Positions 1-5,763 of a DNA stretch of 6,701 nucleotides are shown here, piece by piece (position 1 is the first letter of the stretch; the number at the start of each line of letters is the position of its first letter). The stretch spans positions 1-6,701 of the forward strand of contig JAQVKV010000129.1 of NCBI GenBank assembly GCA_028694545.1, written 5' to 3'. This stretch comes from Zavarzinia sp. GTDB taxonomy: Bacteria > Pseudomonadota > Alphaproteobacteria > Zavarziniales > Zavarziniaceae. Both the position numbers and the translations under genes were made by a program. Under the pieces are notes generated by a model. It did no database searches. It had not been told where the DNA came from and saw nothing but the letters and a program-made list of their open reading frames with translations.

Positions 1-801
1 CCAGATGCAGGCGCCCGTCGAACCCGGCACCGCCCGCCGCCGCCTCGATCATCGCGTCGAAACCGCTCAAGTGCCCCTCGCCCGTCAGGGCGACATGGAT
101 GGGCGTCGACCGGTCCAGCCCGGCCAGACGGGACAGCGGCCCCCCCCCGGCTCGTCCAGGGCAAGGTTCAGGGTCAGGCGGTCATCGGCCGGCCGGTGCA
201 AGGCTTCGAGATCAAGGCGCGGCGCATGCGCGCCGGCCAGCGGCGCCAGCGCAAGCCACAGGCCGGCCACGCCCTCGCCATCGACACCAAAACGACCGGT
301 CAGGGCCAGCCGTGTCTCCTCCCCCGCGACGGGGGCCGCCAGCACGATCTCCGCGACCGACAGCCGGTCGACAGCCAGCCCCCTTGGCAATTGCGGTATC
401 GAAAGGTCCAGTGGTTCGTCCGAGGGCGGCGTGTCCGCGCCGCCCTCGGGCATGCGATCGACAGTCAGACGCGTCGCCTCCACCGCCTCGACATGGATAC
501 GGCCCGAGAACAGCGCCCAGGGGTCGAGCGCGACCGACGCCTGTTCGAGGACAAGCCAACGCCCCGAAGCATCACCAATCTCGACCCTGCCGAGCCGGGG
601 CCCGAAGGGCAGGCCACCGGCAAGATCATGGAGCTTCAGGGTGAAGTCGGGACCCGAGACCGCTTCCGACACCTTGGCGGCGACGAAGGCTTTCACCGCC
701 GGCACCTGCAAGGCGCCGAGTGCCGCGCCCAGCAGAGCGACAGGCACGGCAAGGCCGATGCCGGTCCATTTCAGCGTACGGGACAGGGCTGGTTTCATCA
801 T
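1..801 (-). CDS. tamB: TamB, translocation and assembly module subunit (N-terminal part; runs off the left edge; apparent frameshift at 140-148)
   Basis: TamB is an inner-membrane-anchored periplasmic protein that works with the outer-membrane barrel TamA in envelope biogenesis. Visible: a short basic N-terminus, then one hydrophobic segment (about residues 12-31) acting as an uncleaved anchor, then the start of a beta-rich AsmA/TamB-like region (residues 52-115 with FTLKLHDLAGGLPFGPRLG and WALFSGRIHVEAVEATRLTVD). It lies 9 bases after the tamA stop on the same strand, the usual tamA-tamB order. The start is ATGATG; GGAGG at 810-806 is 4 bases from the first ATG and 7 from the second (798), so Met2 is a plausible true start. 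The reading frame breaks after Pro218 in a run of nine G (coding strand) and would stop at 87-85. Shifting by one base restores 46 open, TamB-like codons to the edge (PLSRLAGLDRSTPIHVALTG...). Family members usually exceed 1000 residues, so most of the gene lies outside the window. Whether the shift is a read error or real cannot be told here. Confidence 0.85.
140..148 (-). repeat. Nine-G homopolymer run inside tamB, at the frame break
   Basis: The plus strand shows nine consecutive C at 140-148, so the tamB coding strand has G9, read as CCG GGG GGG GGC. With nine G the frame ends 21 codons later. With ten or seven G it stays open to the window edge and keeps TamB-like character. The run itself is directly seen. 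Its cause may be a homopolymer miscall, a mutation, slip-strand phase variation, or -1 ribosomal/transcriptional slippage, which would yield the ten-G-equivalent frame. Confidence 0.9.
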
Positions 802-804
802 GCG

Positions 805-811
805 CCCTCCC
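805..811 (-). promoter_or_regulatory. Ribosome binding site of tamB, overlapping the tamA stop
   Basis: The coding strand reads TAGGGAGGGCGCATGATG. The G of the tamA TAG stop begins a strong GGGAGGG Shine-Dalgarno sequence, so termination of tamA and initiation of tamB occupy the same footprint, consistent with coupled translation. The GGAGG core is 4 bases from the first ATG and 7 from the second, which slightly favours the second ATG (798-796). Confidence 0.7.
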
Positions 812-2628
812 TAGAACGCCTGGCCGATCGAAATATAGATCTGCACGATGTCGTCACTCTCGCGCTTGCCGGCCAGCGGCGTCGCGACGTCGAGGCGCAA
901 GGGCCCGATGGGCGATAGATAGCGCAGGCCAAGGCCGCCACCGATGAAGAGATCGGCGCCGAAGTCCGGCACGCTGTCCTCGAAGACGCTGCCGATGTCG
1001 ACGAAGGGCACGACGCCGATACTCTCGGTCACGCGCCAGCGCAATTCGAGCGCCCCGGTCACAAGCGACTTGCCGCCCTGCGCCTCGCCATCAATACCGA
1101 GGGGGCCGGCGGCCTGATAGGCGAAACCGCGCACCGAATTGCCGCCACCCGCATAGAAGCGCTTGTCCGCCGGCAGCGACAGGGTGGAGCCGCCGATCGT
1201 CGCGCCCATGTCACCCCGTACCGCCAGCACGTAATCCGCCGCGTCATCCAGCGGCAGATAGGCGGCACCGGAAGCCTGCCCGATGACGAAAGTCCCCGCC
1301 GTACCAGCAAGATCGTAATAGGGCGTCAGCGCGAAGGTCAGGCGGTGGCCCCGGGTCGGGTCCAGTACATCGTCGGAGGTATCGTTGCGTGCGACCACGG
1401 GGAAGCCCACCAGGGTGTAACTCTCGCTGGTGCCTTCGTCGTCGATATAGCTCTGCTCGAAGGTCATGCCGCCCGAGAAGAACCAGCGCGGCGAATAGCG
1501 CCACTCGAGACCGCCGCCGATCAGCAGGCTGTCCATGTCGTAGGCGTCGAGCTGTTCCTGCGCCGCTTCCGCCTGAAAGACGAGATCGACCCCGCGCCAC
1601 TCGAAATCCGGCTTCTTCGCCTTGGCTTCGAGACTGTAGCCGGTCTGCGCGACATCGGCCGTCACGCGCAACAATTCGCGGCCACCGAGAAAATTGCGGT
1701 GCTCCCAGAAGCCGCGCACGCCCGGCCCCTCGCTGGTCGAATAGCGGACACCGCCGCCGATGGTGCGCGGCGGCGCTTCGACCAGCTTGATCAGCACCGG
1801 GGCCGCCTCGCCGCCGTCCGCCGGCGGTTCCACCGTGACGGTGACGCCCCGGAACAGGCCGGTGGCGACGAAGGCCTGGCGCGTCTCCTCGACCTTGTCG
1901 GTATCGACGACCTCGCCGCCCTCGAAGCGCAGCAGGGCGCGCGCCGCCTTGTCCTTCAGGCGTTCCAGCCCCTCGAAGCGCACGGCGCCGAAGACGACCT
2001 TGGGACCGTAGTCGACGGCCCAGGCGGCATTCACCCGTTTCGTCGCCCGGTCGAGGGCGACGTCGCGGTGGGCGATGGTGGCGAAGGGCCGGCCCCGGCG
2101 CCCCAGTTCGGCGATGATCGTCGCCTCGGTATCGAGCACGGCCTGCGCGTCGTAAGGGGCGTCCGGCCGCAACGCCATGCGCGCGGTGGGTGGCGACAGG
2201 CCAGGGCCCAGCGCGACACCGCCCGGATCGGTCAGGGTGATGGCGCCGACGGCATAGCGTGGCCCGGCCGTCACCTTGATGGTCACGGGAACCGGGCTCG
2301 CCTCCTCGTCGGTGGCGACGTCGATCACCGCATCAAAATAGCCATAGGCATTCAGGATCTGGCGGATCCGTTCGAGGTCGCCCCTTATTCGGTTGCGCAG
2401 GGCGGTCAGGCCCGGCACCGGCTTGTCCTTCCTGGCGATCAGTTCGCTCGTTTCCTCGATCAGCGATTCGGTGTGCTCGTCCGGCATGCCGGTCAGCGAC
2501 AGGCGATAGGCCGTCTCGGCCCGCACGGGCCCCGCCGCGAGCAGCAGAAAGGCCACAAGCGCCGAAATCCGGCCAACCCGCACTTCAAAGCCGACCCGCA
2601 TTCCGCTAGCGTCCCACCACCATGACAT
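811..2628 (-). CDS. tamA: TamA, Omp85-family outer-membrane assembly protein
   Basis: TamA is the outer-membrane barrel of the translocation and assembly module and partners with TamB, encoded directly downstream. Counting from ATG 2628: signal peptide with hydrophobic core ISALVAFLLLAAG (21-33) and likely cleavage after GPVRA (Ala37); three POTRA-like domains (about 40-120, 123-205 and 210-285); then a beta-barrel (about 290-605). Diagnostic elements are the VRGF motif of the Omp85 loop (499-502), GLGLRYLSPIGPLRLDVATP (566-583) and the C-terminal IYISIGQAF ending in Phe. There are no cysteines, as is usual for outer-membrane barrels. At 605 residues it is close to E. coli TamA (about 577). 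Start choice: ATG 2628 has GGGAG (2639-2635) 6 bases upstream but adds an odd MSWWWDASG leader and overlaps the divergent pyrD start. ATG 2601 (Met10) gives a cleaner signal peptide and a 596-residue protein but has a poor ribosome site. Either is possible. BamA is less likely because there are three POTRAs rather than five and tamB follows. Confidence 0.93.
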   Translation of the reverse strand: MSWWWDASGMRVGFEVRVGRISALVAFLLLAAGPVRAETAYRLSLTGMPDEHTESLIEETSELIARKDKPVPGLTALRNRIRGDLERIRQILNAYGYFDAVIDVATDEEASPVPVTIKVTAGPRYAVGAITLTDPGGVALGPGLSPPTARMALRPDAPYDAQAVLDTEATIIAELGRRGRPFATIAHRDVALDRATKRVNAAWAVDYGPKVVFGAVRFEGLERLKDKAARALLRFEGGEVVDTDKVEETRQAFVATGLFRGVTVTVEPPADGGEAAPVLIKLVEAPPRTIGGGVRYSTSEGPGVRGFWEHRNFLGGRELLRVTADVAQTGYSLEAKAKKPDFEWRGVDLVFQAEAAQEQLDAYDMDSLLIGGGLEWRYSPRWFFSGGMTFEQSYIDDEGTSESYTLVGFPVVARNDTSDDVLDPTRGHRLTFALTPYYDLAGTAGTFVIGQASGAAYLPLDDAADYVLAVRGDMGATIGGSTLSLPADKRFYAGGGNSVRGFAYQAAGPLGIDGEAQGGKSLVTGALELRWRVTESIGVVPFVDIGSVFEDSVPDFGADLFIGGGLGLRYLSPIGPLRLDVATPLAGKRESDDIVQIYISIGQAF

Positions 2629-3695
2629 CCACTGCTCCCAAAGCCGTCGGCTGGTATCGCCTAGTATGGCCGATCCTGCGCCATCTCGACCCCGAAACTG
2701 CGCATGGCCTTGCCCTTGGCCTGCTGCGTCGGGGCATGATCCCGGTCTGTCCCGGCGCGGACGCGCCCGCCCTCGCCGTCAGGGCCATGGGGCTCGATTT
2801 CACCAATCCGATCGGGCTTGCCGCCGGCTTCGACAAGAACGCGGTGGCCGCCCTGCAGCTTCCCCGCCTCGGCTTCGGCTTCGCCGAAGTGGGTGGCGTC
2901 ACGCCGAAGCCCCAAAGCGGCAATCCTCGCCCGAGGATGTTTCGCCTCGATGGCGATTTTGCGGCCATCAATCGCATGGGCTTCAACAACGAGGGGGAAA
3001 TCGCCGTGGCGGCGCGCGTACGCGCCGCGCGGCGCCCCGGCTTTCCGCTGGGCGTCAACCTGGCGAGCAACACGGATTCGGACAATCCGGCAGAGGATTT
3101 CGTGCGCCTGGTGCAGAGCTTTGCCCCCATTGCCGACTATCTGACCGTGGATGTGTCCTGTCCCAACACGAAGAACGGCCGCATGTTCCAGGATCCGGTG
3201 AAACTGGACGATCTGTTGCGCCGCCTTCTCGTGGCGCGGGACCGCTACCCGACGCCGATGCTGGTGAAACTCGCCTCCGACCTTACGGAAGCCGAGGCCC
3301 TGGCCATCGCCGAGGTGACCATGCGCCACGGCCTTGCCGGCCTCGTCGTCGCCAATACGAGCGCGGCGCGGCCGACCAGCCTCACTTCGGTGAAGCAGGT
3401 CGAACGGGGCGGCCTGTCGGGCCGGCCGATCTTCGAGGCTTCCACCGCCCTCCTCGCCGCGATCCGGCGGGAATGCGGGCCACAGGCGGTGCTCGTCGGC
3501 GTGGGCGGGGTTTTCACCGGCGAGGACGCCTATGCAAAGATCCGCGCCGGTGCCAATCTCATCCAGCTCTATACCGCCATGGTGTTCCGGGGGCCCGGCG
3601 TCGCCGGCGCCATCAAGCGGGAACTGGCGGCACTTCTGGCGCGGGACGGTTTCGACAGCGTGGCGGCGGCGGTCGGGAATGGCCACATGACATGA
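2622..3695 (+). CDS. pyrD: Dihydroorotate dehydrogenase, class 2 (quinone-linked, membrane-associated), with Cys at the catalytic-base position
   Basis: PyrD oxidises dihydroorotate to orotate, the fourth step of de novo pyrimidine synthesis; class 2 enzymes pass electrons through FMN to membrane quinone. Visible: N-terminal helices WYRLVWPILRHLDPETAHGL (11-30) typical of the class 2 membrane-association region; FMN/substrate motifs NPIGLAAGFDKN (62-73), VGGVTPKPQSGNPRPRMFRL (90-109) and NRMGFNN (117-123); active-site loop VDVSCPNTKNGR (176-187); VKLASDL (215-221); GGLSGRPI (263-270); GVGGVFTGEDA (293-303); and LIQLYTAMVFRGP (313-325). At 357 residues it has the normal class 2 length. Oddities: residue 180 is Cys (TGT, 3159-3161) where class 2 enzymes normally have Ser; the loop continues NTKNGR instead of the common NTPGLR; and NLASNTD (146-152) replaces the usual NIGKNK. 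No Shine-Dalgarno sequence precedes the ATG, so the mRNA may be leaderless or weakly initiated. Its stop overlaps an ATG (ATGA, 3692-3695) that begins the repeat relay to the next gene. Confidence 0.93.
   Translation: MTSTAPKAVGWYRLVWPILRHLDPETAHGLALGLLRRGMIPVCPGADAPALAVRAMGLDFTNPIGLAAGFDKNAVAALQLPRLGFGFAEVGGVTPKPQSGNPRPRMFRLDGDFAAINRMGFNNEGEIAVAARVRAARRPGFPLGVNLASNTDSDNPAEDFVRLVQSFAPIADYLTVDVSCPNTKNGRMFQDPVKLDDLLRRLLVARDRYPTPMLVKLASDLTEAEALAIAEVTMRHGLAGLVVANTSAARPTSLTSVKQVERGGLSGRPIFEASTALLAAIRRECGPQAVLVGVGGVFTGEDAYAKIRAGANLIQLYTAMVFRGPGVAGAIKRELAALLARDGFDSVAAAVGNGHMT
2635..2639 (-). promoter_or_regulatory. Ribosome binding site supporting tamA start at 2628
   Basis: The minus strand reads GGGAG, then 6 bases, then ATG at 2628. 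This site lies inside the first codons of the divergent pyrD. It is the main argument for the upstream tamA start, since no comparable site precedes ATG 2601. Confidence 0.5.
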
Positions 3696-3746
3696 CGGGC
3701 ACGATAAAATGACGGGCACGATGACATGAGAGGCCATATGACATGA
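3692..3746 (+). other. Chain of three overlapping minigenes linking pyrD to the next gene
   Basis: Three complete 7-codon reading frames follow each other: MTGTIK-stop (3692-3712), MTGTMT-stop (3709-3729) and MRGHMT-stop (3726-3746). Each start overlaps the preceding stop by four bases (ATGA at 3692, 3709 and 3726), and the last stop overlaps the start of the downstream gene in the same way (ATGA at 3743). The ATGA relay is therefore unbroken over four junctions. The first minigene contains AUA, a codon expected to be rare in so GC-rich a genome. The reading frames are directly seen. Whether they are translated, or only let terminating ribosomes shuffle forward to 3743, is inference. Confidence 0.45.
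3728..3733 (+). promoter_or_regulatory. Possible ribosome binding site (GAGAGG) for the gene at 3743
   Basis: GAGAGG sits 9 bases before ATG 3743 and 4 bases before the ATG at 3738, which lies in the frame of the third minigene and is followed at once by ACA TGA. The spacing suits 3743, supporting that start and suggesting that initiation there need not depend wholly on reinitiation from pyrD. Confidence 0.4.
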
Positions 3747-4441
3747 CCGGTACGGGGCGGCTGTTCCGGATCTCGGGATCGTCGAGGGTGATGACCCTCT
3801 ATGGTGAGGCCGTGGCCAAACTCGCCCCCTACCTGGCCTATCGCAGCCTGCCCTGGGTGGTCGACGGCCAGCCTGTCCGCCACTGGCTGACCCGCGCGGA
3901 ACTGCTGGCCCTTTCCAACGGCACGTCGCGGTCCGGTGCCGACGATGCGGTCCTCTGCAAGCTGCTCAAGGGCGGGAATGCCCTGGTCAGCCAGGCCCCG
4001 GACGACCGCCACACCTGGCAAAGCATTTCGGGTTACGTCGACCTGCCGGCCAAGGGGGCGAACCAGAACCCCTTCCGCAGCTTGTGCCGCCCTTACGGCT
4101 GGGCGGATGTCGTGGTCACCAGCCCGACGACATTGAGCGACCGCCTGCTCATGCTGATCGGCAAAGTGAACAACGAGCCCCTGCTGCCGCCCGACGACCC
4201 GGCGAGCAAGGGCCCCGCCCTGAACGACAAGCGCAACCTGCGAGGCCTTCAGTATCTGGCCTATCTGGTATGGCGGGACGAGCCGCTGGTCCTGCCCGGC
4301 AGCGGCACGGTCGCCCCGATCTCGAAAGCGGAAAAGGCCCGCTGTGCCGACCTCTTCCACGGCCGCGCCGTTCCCCGCTACGGCGACATCGCCAAAGCCG
4401 TCGCCACCATCATGACGGCCGCCGGCATCGCCGACTATTGA
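3743..4441 (+). CDS. Uncharacterised 232-residue protein, translationally linked to pyrD
   Basis: I do not recognise this family. It encodes a soluble-looking protein with no signal peptide and no membrane segment. Visible stretches that might be conserved are LPWVVDGQPVRHWLTRAELL (36-55), LLKGGNALVSQ (74-84), TWQSISGYVDLP (91-102), NPFRSLCRPYGWADVVVTSP (109-128) and LRGLQYLAYLVWRDEPLVLP (166-185). There are three cysteines (72, 115, 201) without metal-site spacing. Coding is supported by GC-rich third positions like those of its neighbours, an ATGA overlap with the preceding minigene, a GAGAGG site at 3728-3733, and an end only 6 bases from the convergent gene. The first five residues (MTGTG) are encoded by the last unit of the 17-bp repeat, so they may be a junction artefact. 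An internal ATG at 3791 (Met17) is an alternative start. Co-transcription with pyrD is likely from the spacing, but a role in pyrimidine metabolism does not follow from that. Confidence 0.75.
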   Translation: MTGTGRLFRISGSSRVMTLYGEAVAKLAPYLAYRSLPWVVDGQPVRHWLTRAELLALSNGTSRSGADDAVLCKLLKGGNALVSQAPDDRHTWQSISGYVDLPAKGANQNPFRSLCRPYGWADVVVTSPTTLSDRLLMLIGKVNNEPLLPPDDPASKGPALNDKRNLRGLQYLAYLVWRDEPLVLPGSGTVAPISKAEKARCADLFHGRAVPRYGDIAKAVATIMTAAGIADY

Positions 4442-4447
4442 CGCCCC

Positions 4448-5635
4448 TTACATCGCCTGAAGTTCGCCGCCCTTCCAGACATAGTAGACGACACCCGGCC
4501 GGGCGAGATCACCATTCGCGTCGAAGGCCAGTTCGCCGAGCACGGTGGTGAAGCGGTTCACCCGGATCGTCGCCGCCAGTCGCTTGCCGTCGATCGCACC
4601 ACGCGGATCGGGCTTCACCACGGGGCGCAGCGCCGCCGTCAGCACTTCGGCGGCGGCAAAGGCATTGAGGGCGTAGCCGGACGGATCGAGACCCATGGCC
4701 ACCATCTTCTCGATCGCCTTGGCCGCCGTCGGATAGTCCAGCGGATTGCGGGCGAAGGTGATGATGGCGCCATCCGCCGCCTTGCCCGCCGTATCGGCGA
4801 ATTCGGGGCTGGCCAGCGCGTCGGGCCCGACGATCGAGGCGGTCACCCCGCCCTGGCGCAACGCCTTGACGAGGCCGCCGGCGGCCCCCGGCTTCGCCAC
4901 GACGAAGACGACGCCCGCGCCCGAAGAGCGGATCTTCGCCGCCGCCGCCTTGGCCGTCAGATCGTCGCCCAGCACGAGGTCGGCAGCCGGGGCCGGCAGT
5001 TCCAGCTTCGCCAGCGCCGCCTTGAAGACATTGGCCAGTTGCTGGCCATAGAGCGTGCCGTCACGCACCACGGCCACCTTCTTGCCCCCCATGCTCTGCT
5101 TGATCAGCGCAGCGGTCAGGATGCCCTGGTAATCATCGCGCCAGACCGTGCGGAACACCATGCCGCCACCGGCCGGCGTATCGTCGGTCAGGCGCGGGTC
5201 GGACGAGCCGGGCGTGATCATCACGACGCCGGCGGGGCCATAGACGGCGGCGGCGGCGCGGCTGGCGGCGGAGCAGAAATGGCCGATGACGGCAACCACA
5301 TGGTCCGCGACGAGATCGTTCGCCGCCCTGGCGCCGCCCTCCGCCGTGCAGCCGTCGTCCACCGTTTCCAGGACGATCTTGCGCCCCTCGATGCCGCCGT
5401 TGGCATTGATGATCTGAATGGCGAATTCGGCACCGGTGCGGACCTGTGTGCCGAAGCCGGCCTCGGGCCCGGTCAGCGGCAAGCCGAGACCGACGACGAT
5501 GTCCGGCAACCCGCCGGCGGAAACACCGCCCGCCATCTCGTCCGGCCCGCCCTGGTGGCCACCCCGCGTCCAGAACCAGGCCACGGCACCGCCGAACGCG
5601 ATCAGCGCCATCAGTCCCAGCATCAGCTTGCGCAT
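4448..5635 (-). CDS. Branched-chain amino acid ABC transporter-type substrate-binding protein (LivJ/LivK family)
   Basis: This is a periplasmic binding protein, type 1 fold, of the group that delivers branched-chain amino acids or related ligands to Liv ABC permeases. Visible: basic start and hydrophobic segment LMLGLMALIAFGGAVAWFW (4-22); a Gly-rich linker to about residue 43; lobe 1 with VGLGLPLTGPEAGFGTQVR (48-66); GHFCSAASRAAAAVYGPAGV (118-137) and MITPGSSDPRLT (139-150), closely matching LivJ; Tyr196 in the GTLYGQQLA stretch; VGPDALASPEF (269-279); and C-terminal LGELAFDANGDLARPGVVYY (366-385). The only two cysteines, 96 and 121, match the LivJ disulfide, which supports export. LivJ ligand positions appear as Ser122, Ser145 and Asp272 (Glu in LivJ), while the Tyr at LivJ position 202 is not kept, so the ligand may differ. 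At 395 residues it has normal length. ATG 5635 has AAGGGG 7 bases upstream. No permease or ATPase genes lie in the window. The N-terminal segment lacks a clean cleavage site (AVA before Trp20 is possible), so it may stay membrane-tethered. Confidence 0.9.
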   Translation of the reverse strand: MRKLMLGLMALIAFGGAVAWFWTRGGHQGGPDEMAGGVSAGGLPDIVVGLGLPLTGPEAGFGTQVRTGAEFAIQIINANGGIEGRKIVLETVDDGCTAEGGARAANDLVADHVVAVIGHFCSAASRAAAAVYGPAGVVMITPGSSDPRLTDDTPAGGGMVFRTVWRDDYQGILTAALIKQSMGGKKVAVVRDGTLYGQQLANVFKAALAKLELPAPAADLVLGDDLTAKAAAAKIRSSGAGVVFVVAKPGAAGGLVKALRQGGVTASIVGPDALASPEFADTAGKAADGAIITFARNPLDYPTAAKAIEKMVAMGLDPSGYALNAFAAAEVLTAALRPVVKPDPRGAIDGKRLAATIRVNRFTTVLGELAFDANGDLARPGVVYYVWKGGELQAM

Positions 5636-5642
5636 ACCCCTG

Positions 5643-5648
5643 CCCCTT
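5643..5648 (-). promoter_or_regulatory. Ribosome binding site of the substrate-binding protein gene
   Basis: The coding strand reads AAGGGG, then 7 bases, then ATG at 5635. A second G-run (GGGG at 5640-5637) is too close to the ATG to serve. This fixes the start at 5635. Confidence 0.6.
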
Positions 5649-5688
5649 CCCGAGCATCTGTTCCGCCGACGCTAAGGGGGCCCACGAT

Positions 5689-5742
5689 TCGACGCAACCT
5701 CATGTGCACCGAAGACGACGACCTTCTCCGATCTTGCGTCGA
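5689..5742. repeat. 9-bp inverted repeat in the gap upstream of the binding-protein gene
   Basis: TCGACGCAA at 5689-5697 is matched by its exact reverse complement TTGCGTCGA at 5734-5742, with 36 bases between the arms. It lies wholly within the 128-base non-coding gap between the PLP enzyme gene and the binding-protein gene. The loop is too long for a typical intrinsic terminator, and no U-tract follows. A pair of operator half-sites is conceivable, but chance is not excluded. Confidence 0.35.
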
Positions 5743-5763
5743 TATGGCCCTTTTGGCGCGCGA

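Larger units (their letters stand above)
3675..3759 (+). repeat. Degenerate 17-bp tandem repeat (five units) spanning the pyrD end and the start of the next gene
   Basis: Units lie at 3675-3691, 3692-3708, 3709-3725, 3726-3742 and 3743-3759. Hand alignment: units 2 and 3 match at 15/17 positions (both begin ATGACGGGCACGAT), units 3 and 4 at 12/17, units 1 and 4 at 12/17, and units 3 and 5 at 11/17. At a coarser scale, 3681-3703 and 3732-3754 match at 20 of 23 positions, 51 bp (three units) apart. The first unit encodes the end of PyrD (GNGHMT) and the last encodes MTGTG of the next protein. The array looks like tandem expansion of one gene junction. Confidence 0.8.

Noticed and set aside
5..814. 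A 269-codon plus-strand frame opposite tamB
   Set aside because: Arg/Ser/Pro/Ala-rich translation without structure; the opposite strand encodes TamB with its anchor and tamA neighbour.
2584..2610. Possible pyrD promoter (TTCAAA at 2584-2589, GCTAGC at 2605-2610)
   Set aside because: The 15-base spacer and weak -10 match are not convincing, and it would place the transcription start at or within the pyrD start codon.
1345..2625. A 426-codon open frame on the plus strand opposite tamA
   Set aside because: It is the antisense shadow of a clearly recognisable Omp85 gene. The translation is rich in Arg, His, Gly and Ala without motifs, as expected opposite GC-rich coding DNA.
2661..3737. A 358-codon open frame on the minus strand opposite pyrD
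   Set aside because: It covers the conserved pyrD motifs on the other strand and shows no recognisable domain, so it is a GC-driven shadow.
3569..4360. A 263-codon minus-strand frame opposite the unknown gene
   Set aside because: Considered seriously because the plus-strand gene is unrecognised. It would overlap the pyrD 3' end, its composition is of the shadow type (runs of Arg, Gly, Gln and Val), and the plus-strand frame has the ATGA linkage, a ribosome site and a clean convergent end.
5670..5697. Possible minus-strand promoter for the binding-protein gene (TTGCGT at 5697-5692 and TTAGCG about 16 bases on)
   Set aside because: The -10 candidate matches TATAAT poorly, and -35-like words are common in this composition. 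Not supportable.
5743..5763. Terminator after the PLP enzyme gene (GGCC/TTTT/GGC-like arms near 5746-5757)
   Set aside because: The stem would be only three or four base pairs with no U-tract on the transcribed strand.
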